Source: Ruminococcus sp. (GTDB lineage Bacteria; Bacillota; Clostridia; Oscillospirales; Ruminococcaceae). Taken from it: 53,416 bases of DNA. Made by a program: the position numbers and the translations under genes. Positions 22,865 through 31,388 of this stretch are shown here, piece after piece (within the stretch, counting starts at the first letter, position 1; every line of letters starts with the position of its first letter). The notes under the pieces were generated by a model. The model made no database searches and was not told the origin of the DNA. It was given only the letters and a program-made list of their open reading frames with translations. Location of the stretch: positions 1-53,416 of the forward strand of contig JAFXCR010000015.1 of assembly GCA_017516465.1 (NCBI GenBank). Direction: 5' to 3'.

Positions 22865-25345
22865 TTAGCCTTTAACGAAATCCTTAGGATCGAGAGAAGT
22901 TACCGACTTAAGGAGGTACTTCTGGATCTGGAGAGCATCGTTATTTGTAAGACCAGTGCCGTTTTCGTAAACGTCAGCGTTAGCCTTACCCTGGTCTGTG
23001 ATCTTATACTCATCGGGGTTACCGAGAGACTGGAGAATGAGGATAGCGTCGTTCAGGAGAACCTGATCGTCACAGTTTGTATCGCCCCAGAGAGTTGCGC
23101 CGGGAACTGGATCATCTGTAATCGGATCGTCACCCTTATAAGGCTCAACATCAGGATAGAGAAGTGCCATACCACCGTAGGACATAAGAGCGTCACCCAT
23201 ATGCCAGAATCTGTGGAGCTTGAACTTGTAGCCTGTTGTTTCCTTAGTATCGTCGTAAACCTTCTTGAGTTCCTGGAACATAGGATCCTTCTCGTAGTTC
23301 TGACGGATGGAGATAAATGTAGCACCATTCTCGAGCTTAGAACCGTCAGGCATTTCGCCCTTGTAGTTTGTAGGAATGTAAACATCCTGTGTGAATACTC
23401 TCTTAAGGCTTCCGTTGCTGTCTTCGAATGCAAGACCGATATCGTCACGGCCTTCATTCCACTGCATTGTGAGGAGCTTGTTAGCAAGACGGAGACCCTT
23501 AGCAGCTACTGAATCATCCTTAGCTGTATCTGCCTGAGCTTCAGAAGCAGGAATGCCCTTAGCAGCAGCGTAGTAGATAAGAGTGTTACAGAGTGAAGAT
23601 ACACAACCGATATCTCCCTGACCGTAACCACCGATTGTACAGTGGAGGTTCTGGTTGCCGTTAGGATCGTATTCACCTGTCCATGTATCGGGTGCACATG
23701 AGTAGTCTGTATCATTATCGCCCCAGTCAAGAGTTGAAGGAATAGCGTAAGAAAGGGTTCTTCCATCCTCAGTAACGTAATCGAATACTGTTTCCTCTTC
23801 AAACCAAGAGATCCATCTTTCAAGAACAGCATCGAGAGCGTCTTCGAGTGACATACCAGCAGGCTTAACATTGCTCTTGTCGCCCTTTGTAACTACATAG
23901 TAGTAGAGCTCAGCAAGACGCTGTGTTGACCATACCTGGTTACCAATCCAGTGGTTTGAACCAGGGTCAGCATATACAGGGTGAGGAACATAAACCATTT
24001 TGTAGAATGTCGGGTATCCGCTCGGATACTTCTCGTAACGTCCTCTGTAAGAGTTTGTACATCCGCCTGCGAAAGGACCTTCAACAGACTGGAGCCAGAG
24101 GTACATTTCAATCTGTCTCTTGAGAGACTCTTCGTAGTCATCTGTAGCCTTAGAAGACTGCATACCACTGTTGATCCACTCGTCAGTGATAAGAGCGTAA
24201 GCAGCAAGGGGATTCTGGTAGAACTGATGTGAATGTGAACAACCGATCTGCCATGCCCAGTCATATTTATCAAGAGCACCGCCCCATGATGTATACCAAG
24301 CCATGAGGTAATGCTGAGACTTTGTACCAGCACTTCCGGAAGCCATAATATCCTGACAACCGATTTCGTGGTAGTACTTATCGAACATATCGTTACGGCA
24401 CTGGTCACCCATCTTACCAGCAAGACCTGAGAGTTCACCGCAGTCAACGCCCCACTGATTTGCAAAGTAGATTGCCTGAATAGCACGGTCCTCAGCGTCA
24501 GGAGCGTTTGTGAAAGCGTACTGAGCAGCAACGTTTCCTACGCCGTTGAAGATACCCTTGATACCGTCAGTTGTGTTACCATACTTGAGTTCTTCGATAC
24601 ATGGATGAGGAACTGTTTCGAAACATGATTCCTGCTCACCACGCTGGAATGTATTGATGAATGTGAAGTTGCCGCTGCCGCCGCCGAAGCCATACCAGTC
24701 ATCAACGTCAGCGAGCCAGTGCATGAGGTAGTAACCTTTATCTCCACCGTAAGAAGACTTCATTTCAGAGAAGATAGGGTTGATAGCGTCTACGCCGGCA
24801 TTGGATGTAGGATACTCCTGAGGAGTGTCAAGTTCCTTAGCTGTATCAGCCTTAAGTCTTGACTGTGTCCAGAGTGAGTCATACTTGATTGTGTTGTTGA
24901 TGCCTGAAGCCTCAGACCAACCAGGAATGATAGCTTCGAGAGTTTTCCAGCCCTTTTCGAGATCGCCAGCACTACCGTCAATAGTACCCTGCTCAACGAG
25001 TACATCGTGCATAGCTGTTACCCAAGCAATGTAGGACATAGCTTCTGATGTTGTTTCGTGACCGTAGTCAGGAGCCTCGATAACGAGAGTTTCCTTAGCG
25101 TGGTAAGGAATACCGAATGAATCGCCGCCATTGTTCTGCTTGCTGAGATAGCCGCTTGCCTGACCGTTAGTGATAACGTCATCGTAAAGTGACTCGAACA
25201 TTGCAGCGTAGCTTTCGTTAGCACCGTTTTCTGTTGCGTACTTAGTCGGTTCAGCAGCTGAGCCCATAGCAGGCATTACAGCTGAAGCGGAAGTAGCTGC
25301 TGCGAGAATTCCGGCAACGAGAGCCTTGTTCTTTTTGCTAATCAT
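22865..25345 (-). CDS. GH48 cellobiohydrolase with C-terminal dockerin
   Basis: 826 aa. Family 48 processive cellulases release cellobiose from chain ends and are usually the dominant exo-enzyme of cellulosomes. A signal peptide (KKNKALVAGILAAATSASAV, residues 4-23) is followed by the GH48 (alpha/alpha)6 barrel to about residue 735. The motif APDYGHETTSEAMSYIAW (92-109) contains the predicted proton-donor Glu101. Later motifs include YLMHWLADVDDWYGFG and GNQVWSTQRLAELYYY. A short linker, DDPITDDPVPGA, leads to a type I dockerin (754-815): a first calcium loop, GDTNCDDQVLLNDA, with Asp replacing the usual Gly6, and a second, expanded loop, DVYENGTGLTNNDA. The ribosome-binding site is GAGAGGGG. 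It is monocistronic with a strong promoter and a structured leader. Confidence 0.97.
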   Translation of the reverse strand: MISKKNKALVAGILAAATSASAVMPAMGSAAEPTKYATENGANESYAAMFESLYDDVITNGQASGYLSKQNNGGDSFGIPYHAKETLVIEAPDYGHETTSEAMSYIAWVTAMHDVLVEQGTIDGSAGDLEKGWKTLEAIIPGWSEASGINNTIKYDSLWTQSRLKADTAKELDTPQEYPTSNAGVDAINPIFSEMKSSYGGDKGYYLMHWLADVDDWYGFGGGSGNFTFINTFQRGEQESCFETVPHPCIEELKYGNTTDGIKGIFNGVGNVAAQYAFTNAPDAEDRAIQAIYFANQWGVDCGELSGLAGKMGDQCRNDMFDKYYHEIGCQDIMASGSAGTKSQHYLMAWYTSWGGALDKYDWAWQIGCSHSHQFYQNPLAAYALITDEWINSGMQSSKATDDYEESLKRQIEMYLWLQSVEGPFAGGCTNSYRGRYEKYPSGYPTFYKMVYVPHPVYADPGSNHWIGNQVWSTQRLAELYYYVVTKGDKSNVKPAGMSLEDALDAVLERWISWFEEETVFDYVTEDGRTLSYAIPSTLDWGDNDTDYSCAPDTWTGEYDPNGNQNLHCTIGGYGQGDIGCVSSLCNTLIYYAAAKGIPASEAQADTAKDDSVAAKGLRLANKLLTMQWNEGRDDIGLAFEDSNGSLKRVFTQDVYIPTNYKGEMPDGSKLENGATFISIRQNYEKDPMFQELKKVYDDTKETTGYKFKLHRFWHMGDALMSYGGMALLYPDVEPYKGDDPITDDPVPGATLWGDTNCDDQVLLNDAILILQSLGNPDEYKITDQGKANADVYENGTGLTNNDALQIQKYLLKSVTSLDPKDFVKG

Positions 25346-25397
25346 AGTTTTTTTCCCCTCTCATAAAATATAGTTTTAAAGTGATTTGGAAAATGTA

Positions 25398-25467
25398 GAT
25401 TGTCCTGTTCTTCGCCGAGAACAGAACCATGAAAATATTGTACTGTGTGCTGTCAGACGGGACAATC
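25398..25467 (-). promoter_or_regulatory. structured 5' leader element of the GH48 mRNA
   Basis: On the minus strand GATTGTCC (25467-25460) pairs at a distance with GGACAATC (25405-25398). Just inside lies a 7-bp hairpin, CTGTTCT/AGAACAG (25424-25405), with loop CGGCGA. The element sits in an approximately 145-nt untranslated leader between the promoter and the start codon. It has no T run directly after it, so it is not an obvious terminator; mRNA stability or a cis-regulatory role is possible. No known riboswitch class recognised. Confidence 0.5.
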
Positions 25468-25496
25468 ACACAATTTTCAAGTTATTTTCATTTATA

Positions 25497-25525
25497 ATTA
25501 TATTCTACATTCGACTGCCTGTCAA
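25497..25525 (-). promoter_or_regulatory. full-consensus promoter of the GH48 gene
   Basis: Perfect TTGACA (25520-25525), 17-bp spacer, perfect TATAAT (25497-25502) on the minus strand. Transcription would begin about 145 nt before the start codon, consistent with high expression of the main exocellulase. Confidence 0.85.
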
Positions 25526-25831
25526 CAGTTTAGAGTATTTTCATTTTTTCTTAACCAATTTTTTGGTGCAATGCACACAATGCCAGCATCCTTTTTGTCT
25601 ATTTTGTCTATCAAAGAAAAAATCGGATTCTTTTTATTATTGAGAAAATGTGTATGGATATCAATATTTAACTAAATGTCTGAAAATTCACCTCATACTC
25701 AGTAAACTTTCACTAAATATACACAAAGCGGATATAAGATTTATCTGCTTCAATACATACATGACATAATAATGTACTTGGATTTAATAATTAGTTCATA
25801 ATCTGTTAACATTATATCTATGTTTTTCTGA
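25526..25831. other. AT-rich intergenic stretch without a recognisable gene
   Basis: Between the two divergent promoters I see no coding frame with a ribosome-binding site and no strong hairpin. It could carry upstream binding sites for either the GH48 gene or the ABC operon, but none is recognisable. Confidence 0.5.
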
Positions 25832-25853
25832 TATAATATGATAGTATACTATC
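25832..25853 (+). promoter_or_regulatory. -10 box and palindromic operator before the ABC cassette
   Basis: TATAAT at 25832-25837 is followed directly by a perfect 14-bp palindrome, GATAGTATACTATC (25840-25853), spanning the expected transcription start. No good -35 box is visible at 17 bp. A repressor, for example of the GntR/YtrA type that often controls ABC operons, could bind here (inference); no such regulator gene is adjacent. Confidence 0.5.
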
Positions 25854-25889
25854 GTGTATGGGATTATATTTTTCAGAAAGGAGAAACTC

Positions 25890-26927
25890 ATGATTAAAAT
25901 TGAAAATTTAACTAAGTATTACGGCAAGAATAAAGCCGTTAATAATATCAGCTTTGTTATCAATGACAATGAGATTCTTGGTTTTCTCGGACCAAATGGT
26001 GCCGGTAAATCCACAACAATGAATATGATTTCAGGATTTCTGCCCATGTCCGACGGAAGCGTCAGCATCAATGGCACGGATATTAAAAGAGATCCGGTAA
26101 AGGCGAAAAGGAATATAGGCTATCTGCCGGAAAATCCGCCAGTCTATCCTGACCTCAAGGTATCAGAATACCTTTCATTCTGTGCGGGACTCAAGGGTAT
26201 CGCCAGAAGCAAGCGTAAGGACGAAATAAAACGTGTGACCGATCTCCTCGGCATTAAGGATGTAAGTGGCAAGCTTATCCGCAATCTTTCAAAGGGATAT
26301 AAGCAGCGCGTGGGATTCGCTCAGGCTCTCTTAGGCGATCCGAAGTTCATTATTCTTGATGAGCCGACTGTCGGACTTGACCCGAATCAGGTTATTGAAG
26401 TAAGAAGGCTTATCAAAAGCTTGAAAAAGGATCACACTGTTATCTTCAGCTCCCACATTCTGAGTGAAGTGAGCGAGGTCTGCGACAGAGTTATCATCAT
26501 CAATAAGGGTGATATCAGAGCCATTGATACTATTGAAAATCTTGAAAAATCCTTCAATGCAACCCTTACCCTTCATATTAAAATAAAGGGTTCTAAAAGT
26601 AGGGCGGCTTCTATCATTGAGATTACTGACGGCGTCAAGGAAATCATCTCCATTGATGACGAGGGAAATGATATCTGGTCCTTCGATGTTCTTCTTGACG
26701 GCAATGCTGAGGATATCCGTAACAGACTTATGGCAGAGCTTGTTAAAAACAGAGTCAGCATTATGGAAATTTATGCTGACAAGCCTAATCTTGAAAACGT
26801 GTTTATCGAGCTTATAAACCGCCCTGTCAAAAAAACAAGTCTTATGGATCTTGTTGATGAAATCGTTCCGGAAAACAGCGAAGAAAAGAATGATGATATC
26901 AGTAGCTGCGAAAAGGAGGAAAAATAA
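25890..26927 (+). CDS. ABC transporter ATPase, GldA/CcmA type
   Basis: 345 aa from the ATG at 25890 with AAAGGAG upstream; a frame-extending ATG at 25857 overlaps the promoter. The nucleotide-binding domain has GFLGPNGAGKSTTMNMI (Walker A), NLSKGYKQRVGFAQALLG (signature; LSKG in place of LSGG), FIILDEPTVGLDP (Walker B) and SSHIL (H-loop). A C-terminal ~100-residue extension ends in a Glu/Asp-rich tail. It is the first gene of a four-gene rightward unit with a permease, an auxiliary protein and a DUF4340 protein, the arrangement known from gldA-gldF-gldG of gliding bacteria but widespread in non-gliding ones. Substrate unknown. Confidence 0.93.
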   Translation: MIKIENLTKYYGKNKAVNNISFVINDNEILGFLGPNGAGKSTTMNMISGFLPMSDGSVSINGTDIKRDPVKAKRNIGYLPENPPVYPDLKVSEYLSFCAGLKGIARSKRKDEIKRVTDLLGIKDVSGKLIRNLSKGYKQRVGFAQALLGDPKFIILDEPTVGLDPNQVIEVRRLIKSLKKDHTVIFSSHILSEVSEVCDRVIIINKGDIRAIDTIENLEKSFNATLTLHIKIKGSKSRAASIIEITDGVKEIISIDDEGNDIWSFDVLLDGNAEDIRNRLMAELVKNRVSIMEIYADKPNLENVFIELINRPVKKTSLMDLVDEIVPENSEEKNDDISSCEKEEK

Positions 26928-27674
26928 ATGTTTTCGATCTACAAAAAGGAACTGCAGTCCTTTTTCTATACACCCTTTGCCTATGCACTGACTGCATTGT
27001 TCATGCTTCTCTTTACTTACATATTCGCAAACAAGATCGGTTCGCTTGAATCAGGCAACACTGTTCTTGTTCCCTTTGTAAGTATATTCTATGATGTAAT
27101 TTTCTTCTTTATGTTCCTCATTCCTCTTATTACAATGAGAACATTTGCCGACGAGAGAAAGTTCGGCACAGAAGTACTGCTTATGACATCTCCTGTCAGC
27201 GTTCTTAAGATAGTCCTTGGAAAATTCTTTGCAAATGTGACAGTTTTCCTTTTCATGCTTGCAGGAACAGCTATCTTCCCGATCATCACAGATCATTATG
27301 CCGGTGAAGGCGGCGGCGTTATCGAAAGTCAGCTTATCTGTGCATATATCGGCTTCTTCTTCTGGGGAACAATGTTCATTACTCTCGGAATGCTGATATC
27401 CTCTTTCACTGAAAGCTCGATCATTGCCGCTATAATCGGTGAGCTTGTAATGTTCGTATTCCTTTTCCTTGATGATTTCGCTTATACTGCGTTTATCAGC
27501 CAGTTCCCGAAGATCCAGTCTGTACTTATCGCTTTTGCGGCTCAGTCAAGATTCCATTATTTTTCACAGGGCGTAATCAGACGCTCCGATCTGATATTCT
27601 TTGTATCAGCAATAATCGTTCTTCTTGCGTGGACATACATTTCCATTGAGAAGAGACGCTGGAAGAGGGGGTAA
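26928..27674 (+). CDS. ABC-2 type permease, GldF-like
   Basis: 248 aa, starting on the base after the ATPase stop. Six membrane segments are predicted, including YALTALFMLLFTYIFANK near the N-terminus and a final one before EKRRWKRG. The loop TMRTFADERKFGTEVLLMTS is the conserved cytoplasmic coupling segment of the ABC-2 family. It forms the channel driven by the preceding ATPase. Confidence 0.92.
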   Translation: MFSIYKKELQSFFYTPFAYALTALFMLLFTYIFANKIGSLESGNTVLVPFVSIFYDVIFFFMFLIPLITMRTFADERKFGTEVLLMTSPVSVLKIVLGKFFANVTVFLFMLAGTAIFPIITDHYAGEGGGVIESQLICAYIGFFFWGTMFITLGMLISSFTESSIIAAIIGELVMFVFLFLDDFAYTAFISQFPKIQSVLIAFAAQSRFHYFSQGVIRRSDLIFFVSAIIVLLAWTYISIEKRRWKRG

Positions 27675-27680
27675 ACTTTG

Positions 27681-29252
27681 ATGGAAAATAAAAAAGAAGC
27701 TGTAAATCTTGATAAGGCAAAAAAGAAAAAAATTAATCTTTCCGGTTCGATAGCCTTTGTAGTAGCTTTCCTTGTTCTGTTGGTATTTGTTCCGGTAAAC
27801 CTTATTGTCAGCTATTACGATGATTTCTACGATATGACTCCGAATAAGAAATATACTCTTGATTCTGTAACAGTAGATCTTCTTGAGGAAAACAAGGATA
27901 AGGATATAAAAATATACTTCCTTGCAGAGCTCAGAGGTCTTAAGGAGGATCCCACATATCTGCCACTCTATCATACAATGACGAGACTTGACGATTTCGA
28001 CAACGTTGAGCTTATCTGCGTTGATCCTGATGATAATCCGGAGATTGCAGATGTTCTTGATCCTACGGGAATTCACGGCATTGAAGCCGCAGATATCTTT
28101 GTGAAATGCGGTGATATCGTAAAGAAGGTCAATAAGCGTATGATCTTCCAGAATTACAATGAAGTAAACCACACCTCCGACTATGCAGGAGAAGAACAGA
28201 TCACAAATGCTATCAAGATCGTTACAAACGGCTCTCTCCCGACTGTATATTTCCTTACAGGACACGGAGAAGAATCAATAGAGGACAGATACAAGGATTA
28301 TGCCGACCATCTTAAGGCAAATACCTATGATGTTAAAGAACTTAACCTTGATGAAGCAAGTGCGATTCCTTCAAACGCTGAGATAATTTATGTTGCCGGT
28401 CCTCAGAAGGATATCACAGATAATGAAAAGGAACTTCTTAAAGGATATCTCAATAATCCTGTAAATCCCGGATCAGTTTCCTTCCTCATGTCTCCCTGTG
28501 ATACAGAAGGCACCTTCGACAATATAGAAGAGATTCTCTATGAATATGGTCTTAATATGGACTATAATATTATCAAGGAAACAGATACTATCAATATGCT
28601 TAATGATATAAAGAACAAGCAGCTTCCTGAAATTATGAGAATACACTATATGCTTCCGTCTGAAGATCTTAAGGAGGATCTTACAACAGACGTTATTACT
28701 CTCTGCAACGATGGAGGACTTTCAGCAGGTATCTCAAACACAAGAAGCGTAGGAAGAATTCCTGATGATAAGTTCCCGCAGTATGAGGAGTATGAGCGTG
28801 CTTCACTTATCGAGAATATTCCCGGATCATCCGAAACAATTGACGGAATGACAACCTATTCAGACTATACAACTGAAAGTATCGCTATGGGCGGTGATAA
28901 GCTTACTGCGGCAGAGGCTGAGAGGCTTTCCGGCGAGCAGCTTGCGTATGCCTACTATTCTCTTAACAAGACAAACAACAGCAAGGTTATTCTCTTCGGT
29001 ACTACTGATATGATAGATTCAGAAAAACTTGCTCCTTCAATAAGCGGAACAAATATGCTTTCACTTTTCTCTAACACATGGCTTTATGATACAGAAATAT
29101 CTGCCGGTGTAGATGTTAAGAAGGAAGCTATTGACAAAATGACATTCAAGGACGCAGATGAGGCTACAACCGCTATTGCAATCACCGTTATTGTTCCGCT
29201 TTGTGTGGCAATCATTGGTGTTATTGTATGGCTAAAGAGACGTCACGCATAA
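27681..29252 (+). CDS. GldG-like auxiliary component of the ABC cassette
   Basis: 523 aa from the ATG at 27681, seven bases after the permease stop. There is an N-terminal TM segment (SGSIAFVVAFLVLLVFVPVN) and a C-terminal one (ATTAIAITVIVPLCVAIIGV) ending in basic KRRHA. Between lies a large extracytoplasmic domain of the ABC_transp_aux type (VYFLTGHGEESIEDRYKDYA is a family landmark). Proteins of this type accompany GldA/GldF-like transporters; molecular function unknown. Confidence 0.88.
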   Translation: MENKKEAVNLDKAKKKKINLSGSIAFVVAFLVLLVFVPVNLIVSYYDDFYDMTPNKKYTLDSVTVDLLEENKDKDIKIYFLAELRGLKEDPTYLPLYHTMTRLDDFDNVELICVDPDDNPEIADVLDPTGIHGIEAADIFVKCGDIVKKVNKRMIFQNYNEVNHTSDYAGEEQITNAIKIVTNGSLPTVYFLTGHGEESIEDRYKDYADHLKANTYDVKELNLDEASAIPSNAEIIYVAGPQKDITDNEKELLKGYLNNPVNPGSVSFLMSPCDTEGTFDNIEEILYEYGLNMDYNIIKETDTINMLNDIKNKQLPEIMRIHYMLPSEDLKEDLTTDVITLCNDGGLSAGISNTRSVGRIPDDKFPQYEEYERASLIENIPGSSETIDGMTTYSDYTTESIAMGGDKLTAAEAERLSGEQLAYAYYSLNKTNNSKVILFGTTDMIDSEKLAPSISGTNMLSLFSNTWLYDTEISAGVDVKKEAIDKMTFKDADEATTAIAITVIVPLCVAIIGVIVWLKRRHA

Positions 29253-29302
29253 TAATGCAAAAAAATGTCTCTGTATGACGAAAACTACTTAGGAGCTTAA
29301 TA

Positions 29303-30700
29303 ATGAAAAAACATATTATTGCATTTCTGATACTTCTTATAGCAGCAGGAGTCTCTGTGGGAGTTTTCCTGAAGGTCAGAGACAAAAAGGAAAAAGAAAC
29401 AAAACAGAAGGAAGTCGAAATAGCAGATTTAAGTCTGTTCAGCTTTGATTCGTCTGTTATAGACAAGATTGAAATAAAAAATCCGGAAGGAAGTTATACA
29501 GCTCAGCTTCAGGATAAAAAGTGGGTTCTTACTGACGGCGGGGATTTTGTTCTGGATCAGGATTATATGATTCTGATGTGTACATACTTTTCCACGCTCA
29601 CAGCATCGGATACACATACTGGTTCACCAGAATCGTATGGTCTTGACGAAGCAAATGCCAGTACGATTACTTTAAGCGGCGGCGGTCAGAGCTATACCAT
29701 CAATATCGGAAATGTTTCCCCGACAAAGGAATACTACTATGTGACGGTTGAAGGAAAGTCAAAAATATACTCAGTGGCTTCTGTTTATGATGGCGGAAAT
29801 AATTTCAGCACTGAAAAGATGATTCTTAAGTCGAAGCATCTTGTCGAGTACGGCGACAACGATATCTCGCAGATTACAATAATCAGAGACGGAAAGATTG
29901 TGTGTGACCTCACCTACGATGAGGAGAGTGCAAAATGGAGTCTTCCTGAAGAATATTCGCTCTTTGAACTTGATGTAACAGCTGTAACGTCAATGATAAA
30001 CGTTATGACTCGTCTTGAAGCAGAGCAGATGCTTGATGAAGATCTTACTGATATGTCAAAATATGGTTTTGATGATCCTTATGCCGAGGTTATAGTAAAG
30101 GGTAAGGACGGCACTGAACGTCATATTATCGCAGGAGATTTCTCCGGAGACCTCAACTATGCGTATCTGCTCGTTTATAACGGAGACGAAAAGGATAAGA
30201 ATCAGACAGAGCTGTATTTCAGATATGACGTTGATTTTATCGACTCAAATCCGATTGACTTCATAAATACAACAGTTTATAATCCGAGTCTGTACGATAT
30301 CGTTGCTCTCAATGTGGAATATAACGATCAGAAATATGAATTCACTCTTGATCAGGAACAGAAAAAATGTACATATAAGGGACAGAGTATTCAGTTGGGA
30401 ATTGCGAATATTCTCACAGCATTCACCAATTATTACAACTCCTTCTCCATATATGTGATTGAGGAAATAAATACTGATATTTCTCCTGAGCTGAAGGATC
30501 CGCTGTTTACAGCCGAATATATTTATGATGACGGTGAAAAAATAGTATATCAGCTTGTGGATGCCGGAAATGAGCAGTGCTATGTGTTCGTCAACGGTGA
30601 ATATACAGGTGAAATAATCAGTGACAGCTGCCTGATCGGAAATAATTCTGTTGATAATTATTTTGATATTCTTAAATCAGCTGCAGATATTGATGAATAA
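29303..30700 (+). CDS. DUF4340 membrane-anchored protein
   Basis: 465 aa with TTAGGAG upstream. A single N-terminal TM anchor (HIIAFLILLIAAGVSVGVFL) is followed by an extracytoplasmic repeat-rich domain. The DUF4340 features are the IDKIEIKNPEGSYTAQLQDK opening and the SPESYGLDEANASTITL segment; a second module resembles the first (ISQITIIRDGKIVCDL). These proteins regularly follow GldG-like genes in Firmicutes and Bacteroidetes. It completes the four-gene ABC unit, which ends at the terminator at 30709-30732. Confidence 0.88.
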   Translation: MKKHIIAFLILLIAAGVSVGVFLKVRDKKEKETKQKEVEIADLSLFSFDSSVIDKIEIKNPEGSYTAQLQDKKWVLTDGGDFVLDQDYMILMCTYFSTLTASDTHTGSPESYGLDEANASTITLSGGGQSYTINIGNVSPTKEYYYVTVEGKSKIYSVASVYDGGNNFSTEKMILKSKHLVEYGDNDISQITIIRDGKIVCDLTYDEESAKWSLPEEYSLFELDVTAVTSMINVMTRLEAEQMLDEDLTDMSKYGFDDPYAEVIVKGKDGTERHIIAGDFSGDLNYAYLLVYNGDEKDKNQTELYFRYDVDFIDSNPIDFINTTVYNPSLYDIVALNVEYNDQKYEFTLDQEQKKCTYKGQSIQLGIANILTAFTNYYNSFSIYVIEEINTDISPELKDPLFTAEYIYDDGEKIVYQLVDAGNEQCYVFVNGEYTGEIISDSCLIGNNSVDNYFDILKSAADIDE

Positions 30701-30708
30701 AATGAAGC

Positions 30709-30732
30709 TCAAGGGGGATAATTCCCCCTTGA
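30709..30732 (+). terminator. terminator of the ABC cassette
   Basis: TCAAGGGGGA/TCCCCCTTGA stem with a four-base loop, followed by TTTG. Confidence 0.75.
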
Positions 30733-30756
30733 TTTGTAAGTAAAAGAGGTAAAGCT

Positions 30757-31377
30757 ATGAGTAAAAAAGTCAAGGGAATTGCGGCGTCAGGAGCTTCAGT
30801 GCTTGTTCTCCTGATCGGTGCAATATTCGGAATCAATCTTTCATCTGATAAAAATGATCAGACCTCCGGTTCTTCTGATATACCGGCAGTTACAACAATT
30901 ACAACGACAGTCCAGACAGCAGAAGACGCTGGAATACAGACTACAACTGCAATCAGTACGAAAAAAACTACGGCTGTAAAAACAAAAGCAAAGCTCACAA
31001 CTGTAAAAACAACAACAAAGAAATCTTCAATAACCGTAAAGGTTACAACGACTGCAAAGGCAACAGAAGCTCCCACAGAAACGTCAGCTTCTTACGTTGA
31101 TTATTATTTCAGGAATGAAAGACTTCTGAAAGATCATTTCAGCAAGCATGGCAGTGAGTTTGAAGGCGATTTCGATTACAGGACTGCCGAGGATTACGAA
31201 AAGGGTGCAAGCGATGTTATCAACAATCCTGACGCTCTTTACAAGCTCGAATCTGAGGATAAAGACCACGTTTATTACCTTGAGGAGACAAATGAATTTG
31301 TCGTTCTCTCACAGGACGGATACATCAGAACGTATTTCAGACCGAGTGCAGGAAAAAAATATTTCGATAGACAATAG
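30757..31377 (+). CDS. membrane-anchored or secreted protein with possible BECR-type nuclease domain
   Basis: 206 aa. An N-terminal hydrophobic anchor (AASGASVLVLLIGAIFGI, ~9-26) is followed by a Thr-rich linker (~40-110) like those of wall-exposed proteins. The C-terminal ~95-residue domain has LLKDHFSKHGSEFEGDF, a YxxxxDYEKGAS helix and TNEFVVLSQDGYIRTYFRP. This pattern (KHG...F, then TNxFxVVxxDGxIxTxFxP) I associate with barnase/EndoU/colicin-E5-like (BECR) RNase domains found at the ends of polymorphic toxins; the assignment is from memory and needs a profile search. No immunity gene is adjacent: uvrC starts 11 bp later. AGAGG precedes the ATG. Confidence 0.55.
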   Translation: MSKKVKGIAASGASVLVLLIGAIFGINLSSDKNDQTSGSSDIPAVTTITTTVQTAEDAGIQTTTAISTKKTTAVKTKAKLTTVKTTTKKSSITVKVTTTAKATEAPTETSASYVDYYFRNERLLKDHFSKHGSEFEGDFDYRTAEDYEKGASDVINNPDALYKLESEDKDHVYYLEETNEFVVLSQDGYIRTYFRPSAGKKYFDRQ

Positions 31378-31388
31378 GCGGTGAAAAA

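Noticed and set aside
23893-24531. 212-codon frame overlapping the GH48 gene
   Set aside because: Same-strand out-of-frame shadow rich in Ser, Leu and Thr; the GH48 frame is certain.
27606-28265. 219-codon frame opposite the permease/GldG-like junction
   Set aside because: Crosses a gene boundary on the other strand and has no ribosome-binding site.
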